Of a stretch of DNA of 64,000 nucleotides, positions 21,168 through 33,119 are shown piece after piece; position 1 is the first letter of the stretch, and each line of letters begins with the position of its first letter. The notes under the pieces are model-generated. The model saw nothing but the letters and a program-made list of their open reading frames with translations. It had not been told where the DNA came from and ran no database searches. The stretch is from Trigonopsis variabilis. Taxonomy: Eukaryota > Ascomycota > Trigonopsidomycetes > Trigonopsidales > Trigonopsidaceae. Location of the stretch: NCBI GenBank assembly GCA_003707065.3, contig PPXM03000003.1:682001-746000 (forward strand), in the 5' to 3' direction. The position numbers and the translations under genes were made by a program.

Positions 21168-23126
21168 TATAAGGGGAGGCGACGAGGGCCAGTTAGAAGG
21201 AGCAGAGTAAGATAAATAGAAAGGCTCACCCGAGGGTGTGCGACTAAGTCGCCTAATGCGGCTTGTAGCATGGGTTTACGCAGACAGCCGTTGGTGGTGG
21301 ACAAATCTATCTTATTAGTGGCCTAGCCGTTGCTGGCTCAGAGGCCGGATGTAATCGGTCAGTGGACAGACATTTGGTGGGTGTCTGTGGAATAAAACGC
21401 TTACATAACAATTTCGAGTAATTTCTTCCATGCGAACAAGATCGACAGAGTGAGTTGAGTGACCTACATACAGACAGATGGCAGGCAAAATTAGGAAGTC
21501 GTAACCATTTTAAACTGTCGACAGGTTTAAATGGGATTTGGGCTACACTTTCGCAGGTGGAATAAGCACTCTTGAAGGTTGTACGTAAGCGTAATTAATG
21601 TCTCCAGTGACAAGATGAGTATGAAAAGAAATTGAATTTTTACCTACCGCCCGAAAAGAGTAAAGGAGAGTCGTCCCTACAGTTATGAAGACCATCATCT
21701 AACAGAGGTCACGAGTTTCTCCCAATGGCCATCGCGATGCTAGAGAGAAACTCATCACGTAAAAAAATTTTGGGTCTAATTTATACGGCTGCGATGAATC
21801 TGAGAGCTTGCAGATGTCCATACTTAGAGAGAATAGGGAACAAAAAACAATAGTCGAGATAGACACATGTTAGCACGGCTAACACCAATTCTTAACTCCA
21901 ACAGTCAAATAAATCAGGAACATTTAGCGAATTAAGAGATGTGATTCGTTTAAGAGGAAAAATCAAAAGAGCAAGACAGTGAGGCTACTCAGATTCCTAG
22001 TCTCTAGTAAGCTTTGGAGGGTTGGGGGACCTAAGACAGGAAGGCAGTTCAGGCTAGCATGTCAAAGTATAGACTATGGACACCGGGTCAAAATCCAGAC
22101 AGACAGAAGACATTAAGGTTAGTGTCTGTGCCCAAGCTTCAAAGATTACATAATTCTCGGCAGCCTTTCCAGAAAAGCGTTTGACCTGTTAAATGAAAGA
22201 CGCTTAGGTCTTTGATAAATAATATGAGAAGTGAAGATTCAATCTAACGCACTTATATGCATAGATAGTTCTTATCTATGACAAGGCGCACCTTTATTGC
22301 CTTTTTCATCATAAGCTCAGGTCGGCCAATTTTGAATCAACCCCGATCGGTGACTGTCGAAGCGACAAAGATCAATGTGTAAGAGTCTAGTTTTCCTGTT
22401 TCAGATAAGTTGACTATTCAGAATAGCAATAAATCTCATCTTGATCTAAAATGTGATCTGCACCCAGGAATAACAAACGTGAAAGGCAAAGGCAGCAATG
22501 CTGTTGACATGGAAGTTTAATCCAGTCGACGGTCACCCGGGGCAGGCCATAAATGGTAATCTCTCCACTGTAAGCTATCGTTCGCGCGCTTACGACAGTG
22601 GGAACGAAAGTCGGGAAGAAGGTACTTGAGCGTAAGCAGTAAAAACAATATAATTCAATAATCCCCCGTGCAAATTGATAAAGTAGCAAGTAATCGGTCA
22701 ATCAGATCTATCTAGTCAAAGCCGTGAGAGAGCAATTGGGGAATTCGCATGCTCAAAGAGCTGCAGGACGAGTAACTCTGAGGCAAAGATACGTCTTAAA
22801 CATTTATGGCATTTGTAGAACGATTGGCATCAAAGACAGAAAGGACCAAGATAGGAAAGATGATATCAGCGCTCAGTGACGACCAGTAAAGGCACTTGAC
22901 AGGACCAATGCAAGGGCTGATGACTCTAACTGGCGTTATCTCTTATCAAAGGGTTGAATATTACAAATCGCTGCCAGCTATGGTTAGAAGCTTGTCATAA
23001 AACTGGGACAGTTTTCCTTGCTCCCGGTCTTGACCACGTAGCAAAAGTCTTGGGTGACCTGCTGCGATTCTTCCAGTTTTCCGGGCCGGAGACAACTCAG
23101 ATTCTCGATCACTGAGCATTGATCTT
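21168..23126. other. 2 kb spacer upstream of SFP1
   Basis: Lies between the SFP1 start and the Fpg 3' end. No convincing ORF. Two spots have related GACAGAC...GTGTCTGTG inverted motifs (around 21363-21390 and 22096-22130). Long upstream regions suit a regulated transcription factor, but no specific sites can be proved. Confidence 0.45.
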
Positions 23127-24388
23127 TCATTCTTTTTTGACACGTTTGCTGGTTCGTGATGATCTAGCCGGCTGGCGTTTAGACTTCTCTTCCATTTCAC
23201 TCTTTAGGTCATCATCGTCATCAGTATTGTTGCTAACATCTTCCGCCTCTTCCTCTTCTTCTTCTTCCTTGTCTGAAGTATAATCGTCATTGGAATCCTG
23301 TTGGGGATTCAGCTTTTGAACTTTCGGAACAAAACAGCTTGTACGACCGCCAACGACGACGAAATCCAACTTCTTCCCATCTGCCGTGGTCTTGTTCTTC
23401 CTTTTATTCCACCGATATAGCATTATCCAGTCTTTGGGAAACTTACTGGTATCACCTGTAACGTCAGAATAAAACGGACGTATTCTATCGAACCTTGAGT
23501 CTCAACTGCAATCTCACAGACCTCGACGATTTTATCATATAGAGTTTTGAGCTCTTTTTCATTTAAAGTATTGGAGTATCGTTGAGGACTGTATATAGTT
23601 AATTAGGCTCTCTCAACTTAATCCGACTTACTGGATTTTGGCATGATACAAAATCTCGTCCCTGAAAAGTCAGAAGGGACTCATTTCTCAAAAAAAAAAG
23701 AGACTTACCCTAACCAATTGCCAACGCCCGAAAAAAGTGATTGATCCAATAATAGACTTTTTGCTGGAACTTTTCGTTTCTGAACGGTCTTCTTAAACTC
23801 TTCGAATGTCGGTCGCAGGGATTTTTGGCTGTAATCAGGACCCAATCGCCGCAGCGGCTCCTGCTTCATCAATTGTCCAGTGTCAGCTATTCCCTTGAAT
23901 AATCTCACTCTTCCCAGTCTTCTAGCATCTGTAAACGCGACCATGGTCCCATCATTCAGATCGAGCTCAAACTTAGTAAATTTGGGTGGCCACACTTGCT
24001 CCCCACCTTCATCCTTTTTATTCTTACCCTCCAGGATTTTAGCTGCCCCTCCATTCTCCATCACGACATAATGACTTTTATACCCCTTGATGTGAACCCA
24101 TCCAGTCATCCCAAAATGTAGCAGCACCACTAATCCCGGATCTTTGCCTTCCTCATCTTTGAACCGCAGCCAGAAATATTTCCCTTGTCTGTCAACATAC
24201 TCAATTTCTCGGTCTTGAATCGCCTGGTTAATATCTTCTCCGCTAGGCTTGAAAATCAAAGCATCATCTTTGAAATCGCTCTTCACCACCCGTTTTCCAA
24301 TCGTAAACTCTCTCAATACGGCAACAGCATGAGACACCTGTGTAAGCTTCAAGTGCAATTGCCTTCTTACCTCTCCTAATTCAGGCAT
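23127..24388 (-). CDS. fungal Fpg/MutM-type DNA glycosylase (formamidopyrimidine-DNA glycosylase)
   Basis: Bifunctional base-excision glycosylase/AP lyase that removes oxidised purines. Five exons: 24371-24388, 23709-24337, 23632-23661, 23494-23588 and 23127-23455, giving 366 residues. Introns are 33, 47, 43 and 38 nt. The 33-nt one is a multiple of three with no stop, so an unspliced reading survives. Removing it gives MPELGEVSHAVAVLREF, matching the family length, while keeping it inserts 11 residues. Pro2, the Schiff-base nucleophile, and Glu3 are present. Also seen: the Lys motif in RQGKYFWLRF, FTDARRLGRV, and the helix-two-turn-helix GVGNWLGDEILYHAKIHPQR, built across three exons. The C-terminal part has the fungal VVVGGRTSCFVP motif, an acidic run and basic KRVKKE in place of a zinc finger. 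The last intron's donor (GTTCGA) is weak. Confidence 0.92.
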
Positions 24389-24830
24389 CGTTAGGCGGGG
24401 GAAAGGTGATGTAGCGCTCTGCAATTTCGAACCACGTTGCACCCAGGATTTCTCACAGGTCCACCTGGCGTTGTTTTATTGAATCTTTCAGCTTCAGTAA
24501 TGCCAAATTTTTTAATGAACTCGGCTTACGCGGCAGTAATATATATATGCTTAACTTATCTATATAGTCGCTTTGTCTTAGGCATATCCTTAGATATCTT
24601 CACGGCCTTCCTAAAAAGGCATCGTAGGCAGCCTATCGTGGAATACCATATAGCAGTGCTCACTTTGATAATACCGCATCTGTTATCAATGTGTTGAATT
24701 ATATTTACTAGTCCCAATATTATATGATATGCCCAATTTTAGCTGTGCTCGAGCCGTTGGGACTGGTTGCTATTAGAAAGGACATCCTTTCTGGGAAAGT
24801 TCCATCCCATTCTACTTACCTTCCCCGAAA
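24389..24830. other. divergent promoter between Fpg and SGT2
   Basis: 442 bp serving two divergent genes. ATATATATG near 24539 is the only TATA-like stretch. No gene seen. Confidence 0.5.
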
Positions 24831-25727
24831 ATGACATCGACCACCGCTTCCAGGCTTGCTCTTGCTATTGTGGATTTTCTTCAGAGCCAGATCTCATCTG
24901 GCGCTATTTCTTCCGACGACAAGGAATCTATTGAAGTTGCCATCCAATGTATCTCGGACGTTTATCACATTAATATGGCCGAGAAAGAAGAGATTCTCAA
25001 ACATCACTCGTTGATGTCTATCTATACTGCTTTCGAGAAAGTCCGAGATGCTAACAAGAAGAAAGAAACCCCTGCTGTTCCAGAGAAGGGACCTTCGGTA
25101 TCCGAAGATGATCTTGCTAAAGCCAATGAGTTCAAGGTGCAAGGAAACGCCTTTATGGCTCAGAAGCGATACCAGGATGCAGTCGACTCTTATTCAAAAG
25201 CGCTAGAGATCATCGCGGATAATGCGATCTATCTTGCTAACCGCTCTGCCGCAAGAATCCATCTAGGTGAATACGACGAAGCCGCTGAAGATGCGAAGAA
25301 GGCCATTGAATTGGATCCTGCATATGTTAAGGCTTACTATCGTCTTGCAAATGCTCAACGAGCTCTAGGAAACCACCCAGAGGCTCTGAAAACCTACCAG
25401 ACAGCGGCGGATATCGAGGGAAATGGTGGCTCGGATGCTACGAAACAGTACATAGCCGAAATTCAATCACTAGTCAACAGCTCTGATCCAGCATCTGCTG
25501 CCAGCTCCACAACCGATAAATCTACTGGATTACCGGACCTTTCGAGCTTGGCAGGTATGTTTGGAGGCTCTAATGGATTTGATATTGGATCTTTGATGAA
25601 CAACCCTCAAGTCCAGCAGATGTATCAAGAAATGATGAGCAATCCGGATGCTTTAGGCAACCTTCTCAATAATCCTATGTTAAAAGATATGGCTTCCAAG
25701 TTCATGGGTGGAAACCAAGCTCCTTAG
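24831..25727 (+). CDS. SGT2: SGT2/SGTA small glutamine-rich TPR co-chaperone
   Basis: Cytosolic co-chaperone that receives tail-anchored membrane proteins and hands them to the GET pathway via Get4-Get5. Single exon of 298 residues. The N-terminal dimerisation domain (about 1-75) binds Get5 ubiquitin-like domains. Three TPR repeats span about 95-205, including ANEFKVQGNAFMAQKRYQDA and YDEAAEDAKKAIELDPAYVK, and would bind Hsp70/Hsp90 C-termini. The C-terminal client-binding part has NNPQVQQMYQEMMSNPDALG and NNPMLKDMASKFMGG, Met- and Asn/Gln-rich as in the family. It is convergent with the VPS9 gene, with 127 bp between stop codons. Confidence 0.96.
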   Translation: MTSTTASRLALAIVDFLQSQISSGAISSDDKESIEVAIQCISDVYHINMAEKEEILKHHSLMSIYTAFEKVRDANKKKETPAVPEKGPSVSEDDLAKANEFKVQGNAFMAQKRYQDAVDSYSKALEIIADNAIYLANRSAARIHLGEYDEAAEDAKKAIELDPAYVKAYYRLANAQRALGNHPEALKTYQTAADIEGNGGSDATKQYIAEIQSLVNSSDPASAASSTTDKSTGLPDLSSLAGMFGGSNGFDIGSLMNNPQVQQMYQEMMSNPDALGNLLNNPMLKDMASKFMGGNQAP

Positions 25728-25854
25728 ATGTTCCTGTCTTGTTTGTCTTGTCTGTTGTATTCTAAATCGGAAATATCTTCAAATGTCTACTATACGTCCT
25801 ATTTGATGCGCAATGGCCGCTCAGCCATCAATCCAATGCAGTACTATACAAAAC

Positions 25855-28800
25855 TTAGCACCGTGCCGCTTTATAATCCTGTAGAATGCTCTCAAAAACC
25901 CGCTTTCGCTCCTTTACTTTATTTCTCTGCGCAAAAGCATACCGTCCTATCGCCGCTCGCAACATATATTCATGCATCCGATTAAACCATGCCAACTCAC
26001 ATGCCAACACCTCGTGCCCTTCTTTAATCTCTCCCCGTAACTGCTCCAGCCTCCCTATAGTTTCCGTGATCCCTGCTTCCGCATCAGCCAGCGTCCTGGC
26101 CTTGTCATCTTCTCGCACCAAGAGCCATTTCCCTCCAGGGCTAACTAGCGCCTTCTGCCACCGCATTAATGACAGCTTCTCTTCTTGCAGACGTCCAATA
26201 AGCCGCTCTGGTCTATCCAAACTATCATAAACTCCTCGAGTCATCTCGCATAATGACCATAACTCATCCCTGAACTGATCACTCTGATCGAAGCACGTGA
26301 AATAAGTCACTAGAACATCCCGAGCGTCTTCCTCAAGGACCAAGTCTGATTTAAGCATAGTATCATTCATCAAGCCGTTTGCATCACCAACATCTTGATC
26401 GTTCTCGTTCACTTCGACAACCTTTGTCAAGAGATCATTCAATGCTCTTAGCAGATGGCCCATCTCTACTTTGGCATAATCCACAAACGATTCTACGTCA
26501 GTAACAGCACCAAGGTCAGACGAAGTACTGGTGCGTGCATTATAAGACGACTCCCGCAATTCTTCAATCTTGTTTTCTGCTTTTAGGCGACTTCTCCGAG
26601 CCGTCAAGGGCCCATCAAAATCAGTTAGAAGTAGAAACTCCCAAACAAGTTCGTGGGTTGAAAATGTTGGATGAAGAAGCAAGGCCTTGAGAAATAAATC
26701 CAACCGCGTCCGAAGCTCGTGAAGAACTGCCCGGGCAGGCCTAGTTAAGGAAAATGGATCTGGCGGTACATATAACTGAGGCAACCAAGATGACGGGTGC
26801 TCAAAAGCGAGACATTTATGAAGATAAACAAAATCAGTGTAAGATCGGCGGACGCACGTCACCGATGAAGTCTCAGATTGGGAATGGTCATCCTTTAATT
26901 GAGCCTGTTCTTTGGGACTAAGCTCCTGGATAGCCTCACTTGCAAGAGGTTGACCGTCAGACTCATGGCGAGATGAATAAGAACTCAATGGAGTAGATTG
27001 ATGCGAACCTTCTTCGCTGTTTAGCGTTAGTTGAGACGTCTCTTGCGATGATGTGCTGTTTTTTCTATTTTCGCTAGACTGATGACCTGTTGGTCCTTCC
27101 AATGCAGTCATCACCCATACAGAGACTCCACCATCTCCGAAAGTGACCTGTACTACTTTGACAAAAAGGTCTCTCCTAAATGCTGCCGGATGATCTATAT
27201 TAAGTCTTGTCAATGGCAATGGATCTTGTCTAAAGAGTTCTGTCTCATTCAAGATGGCCCGAGCTGCTTCATCTTTAGCCATCTCTCCAGCACTAATTCC
27301 CTTGGGATCAAGTCGATCTAAATCAAGACGGACATCATTGCAGAGTACTTTTATCGCTTTTAGACGGGCATATTTCACATTTATCATTAGTGGTGTTAAT
27401 CCTTTGGCGTTTAGAGCATTAACATCCACCGAACTAAGACCCAAGAATAGCCGAAGCACTACTGGGTCGTGAACAATATGCAGTAATGTATTGCCTCGAT
27501 TATCATTATGCCGCCTAATATGCAACTCATGTCCGTCAGCCTGAGTTTTCTGTGCCATCTCGAAACCAGCAGTAACAAGATCGCGATAACCTGGGTGATC
27601 GTATGCTCGACAAAGGGCAAACAAGGCTGTCTGTCCATTTATGTCTCGAGCATTCCAGTCAACCAATGGTCCCAACATGGGAATTAAGTCAGGTACATGG
27701 AAGAGGTAATGCCCGACAGTCCGGCCCCATTCGTCCCGGACTTTCGCGTACATGCGCCAATCAGCGTTACTCAGAACCGATAGAGCTTCCCATACGACAC
27801 GTACACATTCTCTGTTCTGACTCTGAACCGCAACAGAAAGCAACGTGCATCCGTGACTAGAGACATCAGAGACTATAAAAGATAGTGGAAACATATCACT
27901 GCGACTAAGTAGGGCCCTTAGATCATCCAATTGTCCCGATGACGCAGTCGATATAAGGATGCTTTCTCCTTCTGGTCCTCGACTATGTAGGATGCCTTGG
28001 AGTGTGGAATCATCAGCATCTGAGATTAAATCATGGAACGCAGCTGGAAGAAGGATCTTTGAAACATCCCTTGAAGACCACAAAAACTCGTTGCAGCGAG
28101 CCATTCTCACAAGAGAGTCGGAATTATTTTCTATATGGTATAAGACAGCTTCAAGAGTTGAGACGGCGTAACCTGCAGGACCGAATTCAACATCGGCAAA
28201 GGAAAATAGCCTAATGTAAGTTAACATGCTCTGATAAGCATTTAAACCGGCCCGAACCACAACAATTAACAAAAGACCAACCAAAGCATCGGCATCAGCA
28301 GAACAGGCAGAAGCCAACTTTTTTACTATATCTTGAAGGAGAGTTAGCTGAGAAGAAGCGGTTCTGGCCTGTGGTAGATTACGCAGGGACTTTACGGCCT
28401 CGGAAACCTGTTGCTCAAGTCCCGGGACTAAAGCCTTTTCAGGGATACCTGCTTGAATTAGGCTGACTGACGACAAGAGACGGCACTTTTTGGCAATTTC
28501 AACGTCCTCTGCAGAATGTAACCGCCTTACTCGATCCCATGTCCGGCCATGAAGAGTACCATCGATGTGACGATCAAGAAGAATCTCGATATCTGTGCTT
28601 GATAGGCCTTCTGCTGCAGCTGCAGAAGCAAGAGTTGCTTGATCAACACTATGGAAAAGATCGATAGCAAAATTAATGGTATTTTCAACTGCTTCAACCA
28701 TTTGAGACTCAGATAACGATTCGCACTCGATCGATAATAACCGACGCTGTAACGGTTCTTGAACTTTTGAAGCAATGTTAGGATATCTAGCAAGAAACTG

Positions 28801-29615
28801 TGTTAGAGATAATGCACGAGGAGATGGTGAAGAAGGAGAAGAAGGACGGCTTCGACGGAAAAGTGAAAGCGAAAAGCGAGATTTATCCAGAAGTTGAGGA
28901 CTAGGAGAAGTTGAATGATATCCAATAAGAGCGCCAGAGGTGAAAAAGGTAAGAAATGTGACATTTTCGAGGTTGTAGGGAGAGTATAAATGATCTATGA
29001 GGAGTCGAACCTGGAGAGGACTAGAAAACCCTACAGAATTAGAACAAGGGTAAGTGTAAGGAAGGTACCTTTATGTGTAGTTATAACATCGTCTTTTATT
29101 ATCAAAGACCTTCCATTAAAAGTAGTTAATAACTTGGGAGTATGGGCGGAAGAAGGAGATGGAGGTATAGCCTGTACTTTCCTTTTAGTGACATCTGACA
29201 CTGATCTTAGCCGTTGCTTGAATTTAGAGGAAGGTTCAGATTCCGCGATTTTTGTTATGGCATTGCTTAGGTTCACAAACGTCGTTCCGAAAATGGATGA
29301 CGGAGGATCCTCATCTATTAATGAGAGCGACTGTCGAGGGCTCAAAGGCTGTAAAGAAGTCGAATTCAATAGAGATAAGTCATTAGGGACTTTTATTATA
29401 TGACAAGCCAGGAATTCTTCGGATTCACATAGTGAAGCGTATGAATCGTTTCGATTCTTATCAAACGGATCAATTAAACTTTCCAGAGCCGGAACCAAAA
29501 TAACATAAGACCTTGGATCGCGCGAGATTGTTCGAAGTAGCTCTCGATGTTTGGAATTGGGTGCCTCTGGAAAAAACAACCTCGATAAAAATGGATTCAA
29601 TGGTAATGTTACCAT
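25855..29615 (-). CDS. VPS9-ankyrin-PX-BAR endosomal protein, Vrl1/VARP-like Rab5 GEF candidate
   Basis: Large endosomal protein, 1240 residues from exons 29069-29615 and 25855-29030. The 38-nt intron (TTCTAAT branch) joins ITTHKG to FSSPLQVRLL. The N-terminal part has NPFLSRLFFPEAP and ESEEFLACHII. VPS9 domain at about 370-485, with SADADALVGLLLIVVVRAGL and GPAGYAVSTLEAVLYHI, which would catalyse Rab5/Vps21 nucleotide exchange. Ankyrin-like repeats at about 540-780. PX-like domain at about 810-990 (RRSYTDFVYLHKCLAFEHP, LPQLYVPPDPF). A long helical C-terminus to 1240 is consistent with a BAR domain. The order resembles yeast Vrl1, the GEF of the VINE endosomal coat. Start at the ATG at 29615; an in-frame GTG lies upstream. 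A GTAAGT at 29844 and a CTAG at 29648 could bound a 5'-UTR intron. Confidence 0.82.
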
Positions 29616-30128
29616 TTCAAGCTCTCTTATATTAGAGTTTGCAGCCACTAGAGATAAAATATTCTACTTCCTAAAGAAATAGTACCATCACCGTGCTATC
29701 TTCGCACGGTAGAAAATATTCAAGTACTCTGTCCGAGTGAGCAAATAGAGGCCCTTTGATCTCTTAAAAACAAGTGTACGGACTCCTCGAAACAAATAAG
29801 AAGAAAGTATAAACTCTTTATCGTCTCGTCTAGATTAGACTTACCTCGCTTTGATGGTTTGGTAGCTGTGTCGCTGGGAGAACTGGTAACGGCTACATCA
29901 TTCTACTCGGGCTGACTGGAAACTGCTGTTTCGAGCACTTGGTCGGGTAGAAAAGATGAATCTCCATGAGAGAAGGAATCCAATTTATTACTAGACAATA
30001 GCCAGCTACGCTAAACTTTCTACTGATTTGCTTTTCTATCTTCAGACCGTTGAGGGCCTGTCTATATTACAGTGTGCGCTCAGAGCCAGACCGCCCGCCT
30101 GCGTGCAGTTGATGCAGTGTTTCGCACT
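29616..30128. other. spacer upstream of the VPS9 gene, downstream of SAH1
   Basis: Contains a possible 197-nt intron in the leader of the minus-strand VPS9 gene (29648-29844, GTAAGT donor and CTAG acceptor). Also contains the SAH1 3' end. No gene seen. Confidence 0.35.
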
Positions 30129-31509
30129 TTAATATCGGTAATGATCAGCCTTGAAAGGACCATCGGCATCGACACCAAGATAATCGCTCTGCTCTTCGGT
30201 CAATCGAGTGAGGTGGACACCGAGATGGCTCAAATGTAATTTGGCAACAGTCTCGTCAAGAACTTTAGGCAAGACATGGACGCCAATAGTGAAGGGGCCA
30301 GATTTTGAGAATTCAACGTGTTTCTCTCGGAATGCGGGATCATTGGCTTTGAAGAGAGCAATCTGCGCCAAGACTTGATTGGTGAAGGAACAAGACATGA
30401 CAAATGAGGAGTGCCCAGTGGCACAGCCAAGGTTGACCAATCGGCCATCGGCGAGGAGAATAACGTGTTGGCCTGTCTTCAATAAGAATCGATCGACTTG
30501 GGGCTTGATAGTGACAACGGAAGCAGCATTGGCACGTAACCAGGCGACATCAATCTCGACATCGAAGTGACCAATGTTACAGACAATGGCGTCTTCAGGC
30601 ATTTGTTCGAAATGGCGTCCGACAATGATATCTCGGCAACCGGTGGTAGTGACAAAGATTTGGCCAATAGAAGCGACCTCATCGATAGTAGCGACTTGGT
30701 AACCAGAGACGGCAGCTTGAAGAGCATTGATGGGATCGACTTCACTGACGATGACTCGAGCACCCATTCCTCGAAGAGCCATGGCACAACCCTTACCGAC
30801 ATCACCGAAACCAGCGACGACCGCAACCTTACCAGCAATCATAACATCAGTAGCTCGCTTGATACCATCAATTAGAGATTCACGGCATCCGTATAAGTTG
30901 TCAAACTTGGACTTAGTGACAGAATCATTGACATTGATAGCAGGAACTTTTAATGTACCCTCTTTAACCATTCGATAAAGGTGGTGGACACCGGTGGTAG
31001 TCTCTTCGGACAATCCATAACAGCCTTCAAGAAGTTCAGGATACTTGGAGTGAACCAAAGAGGTCAGGTCTCCTCCATCATCAAGGATGAGGTTCAATTT
31101 CTTACCATCCTTGAAAGCATTGAGTTGTTGTTCAATACACCAAACATATTCTTCCTCAGTCTCACCTTTCCAAGCGAAAACTGGGACGCCGGCAGCAGCA
31201 ATCGCAGCGGCGGCATGATCTTGAGTGCTGTAAATGTTACATGATGACCAAGTGACCTCGGCACCCAAAGCCACTAAAGTCTCAATTAAGACGGCAGTCT
31301 GAATGGTCATGTGAAGACATCCAGCAATGCGAGCTCCCTTTAGAGGCTGCTCAGCAGCATACTTCTTTCGGGTTTCAATCAAACCAGGCATTTCCTTAGA
31401 CGGTCAATTAATTCTTTCAGTTCCTTACATTCTCGGCGAGTTCAATCTCACGTCGCCCAAAGGCAGCAAGTCCAATATCGGCAACTTTGTATGTAGTAGC
31501 AGGAGCCAT
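30129..31509 (-). CDS. SAH1: S-adenosyl-L-homocysteine hydrolase
   Basis: NAD-dependent enzyme that splits S-adenosylhomocysteine into adenosine and homocysteine, relieving product inhibition of methyltransferases. Cytosolic tetramer. Two exons, 31429-31509 and 30129-31394, give 448 residues (yeast Sah1 449). The 34-nt intron (GTAAG donor, TTGAC branch, CTAAG) joins REIELAEN to [20 protein letters not shown] exactly as in the family. Without exon 1 the first 28 residues are lost. Substrate motifs include HMTIQTAVL and [16 protein letters not shown]. The NAD fold is [20 protein letters not shown]. The conserved C-terminus is [11 protein letters not shown]. Confidence 0.97.
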
Positions 31510-32055
31510 CGTTTTGTAAAGAAGATGGAAAAATTTGCGGAGCAACGTGGATCGTTACCTATAGATCAACCCCTTCAATTGACAAAAAAAAGATGTGTCA
31601 CCTATGATAAATATATTGTGTTTAAAAGAACATAGTTGTTACGAATTCGCTTAGACTGCTTGATATTCTCTTTTAATTACTGAAAAGTTGCTCAGTTCTC
31701 CTTCGAGTTTACGCTTATTAATTCTGAAGGTTCAGAAATGAACAAAAAAGGTCATTTTACTAATGAAAATACGCATTAGACTTGAACTGTATCAAATACT
31801 AAGACTTTTTCAGTATCGGAGGATAGCATTCTAATATCATAGATGAGGTTGTCTACTCTAAATAAATTAGCCTAGACCATCCATGGATATGATATTGTTA
31901 CTGCTTCGAGTAGTAGTCACAAAAATGGAGGAGGGTCAATGAATCGTTTAGAGACAATGTGTGAATTTCCGAAGCACATCCTCAGCTAAGTAAATGGGAT
32001 GTTACATTGGGATCTTTTCTCGCGCCTCCCTACTGAAAAGTGTTACCATTCTTTC
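31510..32055. other. divergent promoter, SAH1 and MIX23-like gene
   Basis: 546 bp between divergent start codons. No gene recognised. An in-frame ATG at 31999 could add 19 residues to the MIX23-like protein, but these do not match the family. Confidence 0.45.
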
Positions 32056-32601
32056 ATGGAAGTCCCCAAAATAAACGAGGAATTCTGCTTCTCTGACGAT
32101 TTAAAGGACTTTTTACGGTTTTCAAGATCAGTATCAGACGATAATCTTCAAGGAGCATTGAACGAATTGCTCAACAACTCGAATACTAGCGTGACTCCTC
32201 AGACTTATAGTCGAGTTCGCCGTCGAGCGAAGTGCGCCTCTTATACTGATAATAAGCTCTTCCGGGCATGGAGAGCTAGAGATGAAACATTCGAGGGATG
32301 TGAGAAAATAGCAAATTCGGTTAAAACATTGCACCAAGCCCAAGATGATTCGAAGACACTTCTAGTTGTTCCTAAACCGGTGGATCCTAGAATAGACCCT
32401 TATGCAGGTCGACCCGTAATCCATGAGTCTAAAGCAGACGAATTACTTGACACTCTTAAACGGGAACGGCAAATCGAGGAGATCATCAGAGACAGGACCT
32501 TTTCTGACCTCGGTGACCGTTGCGTTGATCGAGGAGGGAGAACAACCCAAGGAGATGAGTATAAAGAACAGTATGAAGCTTGGAAATCTAAACTTTGGTG
32601 A
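32056..32601 (+). CDS. MIX23/Cid2 (CCDC58) family protein
   Basis: Small protein of the MIX23 family (called Cid2 in fission yeast, CCDC58 in humans). Yeast Mix23 is a mitochondrial intermembrane-space cysteine protein that supports import. Single exon of 181 residues from the ATG at 32056 (MEVPKINEEFCFSDDLKDFL). Family features: a Cys near the start; a Cys pair about 22 residues apart with a conserved RD between them (AKCASYTDNKLFRAWRARDE, then GCEKIANSVKTL); and the C-terminal RDRTFSDLGDRC, matching NDRSWKVFNERC of the human protein. A long helical stretch (SKADELLDTLKRERQIEEII) precedes it. The fungal protein is longer than the human one. Confidence 0.72.
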   Translation: MEVPKINEEFCFSDDLKDFLRFSRSVSDDNLQGALNELLNNSNTSVTPQTYSRVRRRAKCASYTDNKLFRAWRARDETFEGCEKIANSVKTLHQAQDDSKTLLVVPKPVDPRIDPYAGRPVIHESKADELLDTLKRERQIEEIIRDRTFSDLGDRCVDRGGRTTQGDEYKEQYEAWKSKLW

Positions 32602-33119
32602 CGATGTAAATAGTGTATATAATGGGTCGGTCATTGAAGCTATATAAGGATATTGCGCTTGGCCTGATATATAACGGAGAGAAGCAGATCACCCTTCCTG
32701 AGAAGATCTTGCTATATAGTCTTTTTTAAGGGCAAAAAGTACTCAAGGTGTGACCGAAAGTAACAAAAGGGGCGCAAAAAACCCGGATAAAGACCGGTAA
32801 GCATGGTCTCTCCAGAACTCCACTACGGATCAGTTGTGTAAATACTTTTAGTGCATTTATTGGTCACGAGTGACATGTTCACTGATAAGTGCATAGAAAA
32901 TTTCCAATTGGCCAGCGTTTGGTAAATGTTAGCACCAGAGGTCGGGATGAAAGAGCAAGCATGACTTCACCCTAGTCCAAACAGAAGCACATCCCAAGAA
33001 CACAATCAAGTAATGCGGCACAAAATAGCCAACACTCGTAGATAAAGCACTGAAAAATATGATTTGTTGGGCGATGTGACGTGCTGCGTTGATGTCGCAG
33101 TGGCCTACATCATCTAAAC
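32602..33119. other. spacer between MIX23-like gene and DAP1
   Basis: 518 bp, tandem genes; nothing beyond presumed 3' and promoter regions. Confidence 0.5.

Noticed and set aside
22961-23200. Minus-strand 79-residue ORF overlapping the Fpg 3' end
   Set aside because: Different frame from the Fpg coding sequence, no homology, and the Fpg frame already ends sensibly in KRVKKE.
24425-24445. GGTTCGAAATTG on the minus strand as a tRNA B box
   Set aside because: The second half does not fit and no cloverleaf can be drawn; it lies just upstream of the Fpg start.
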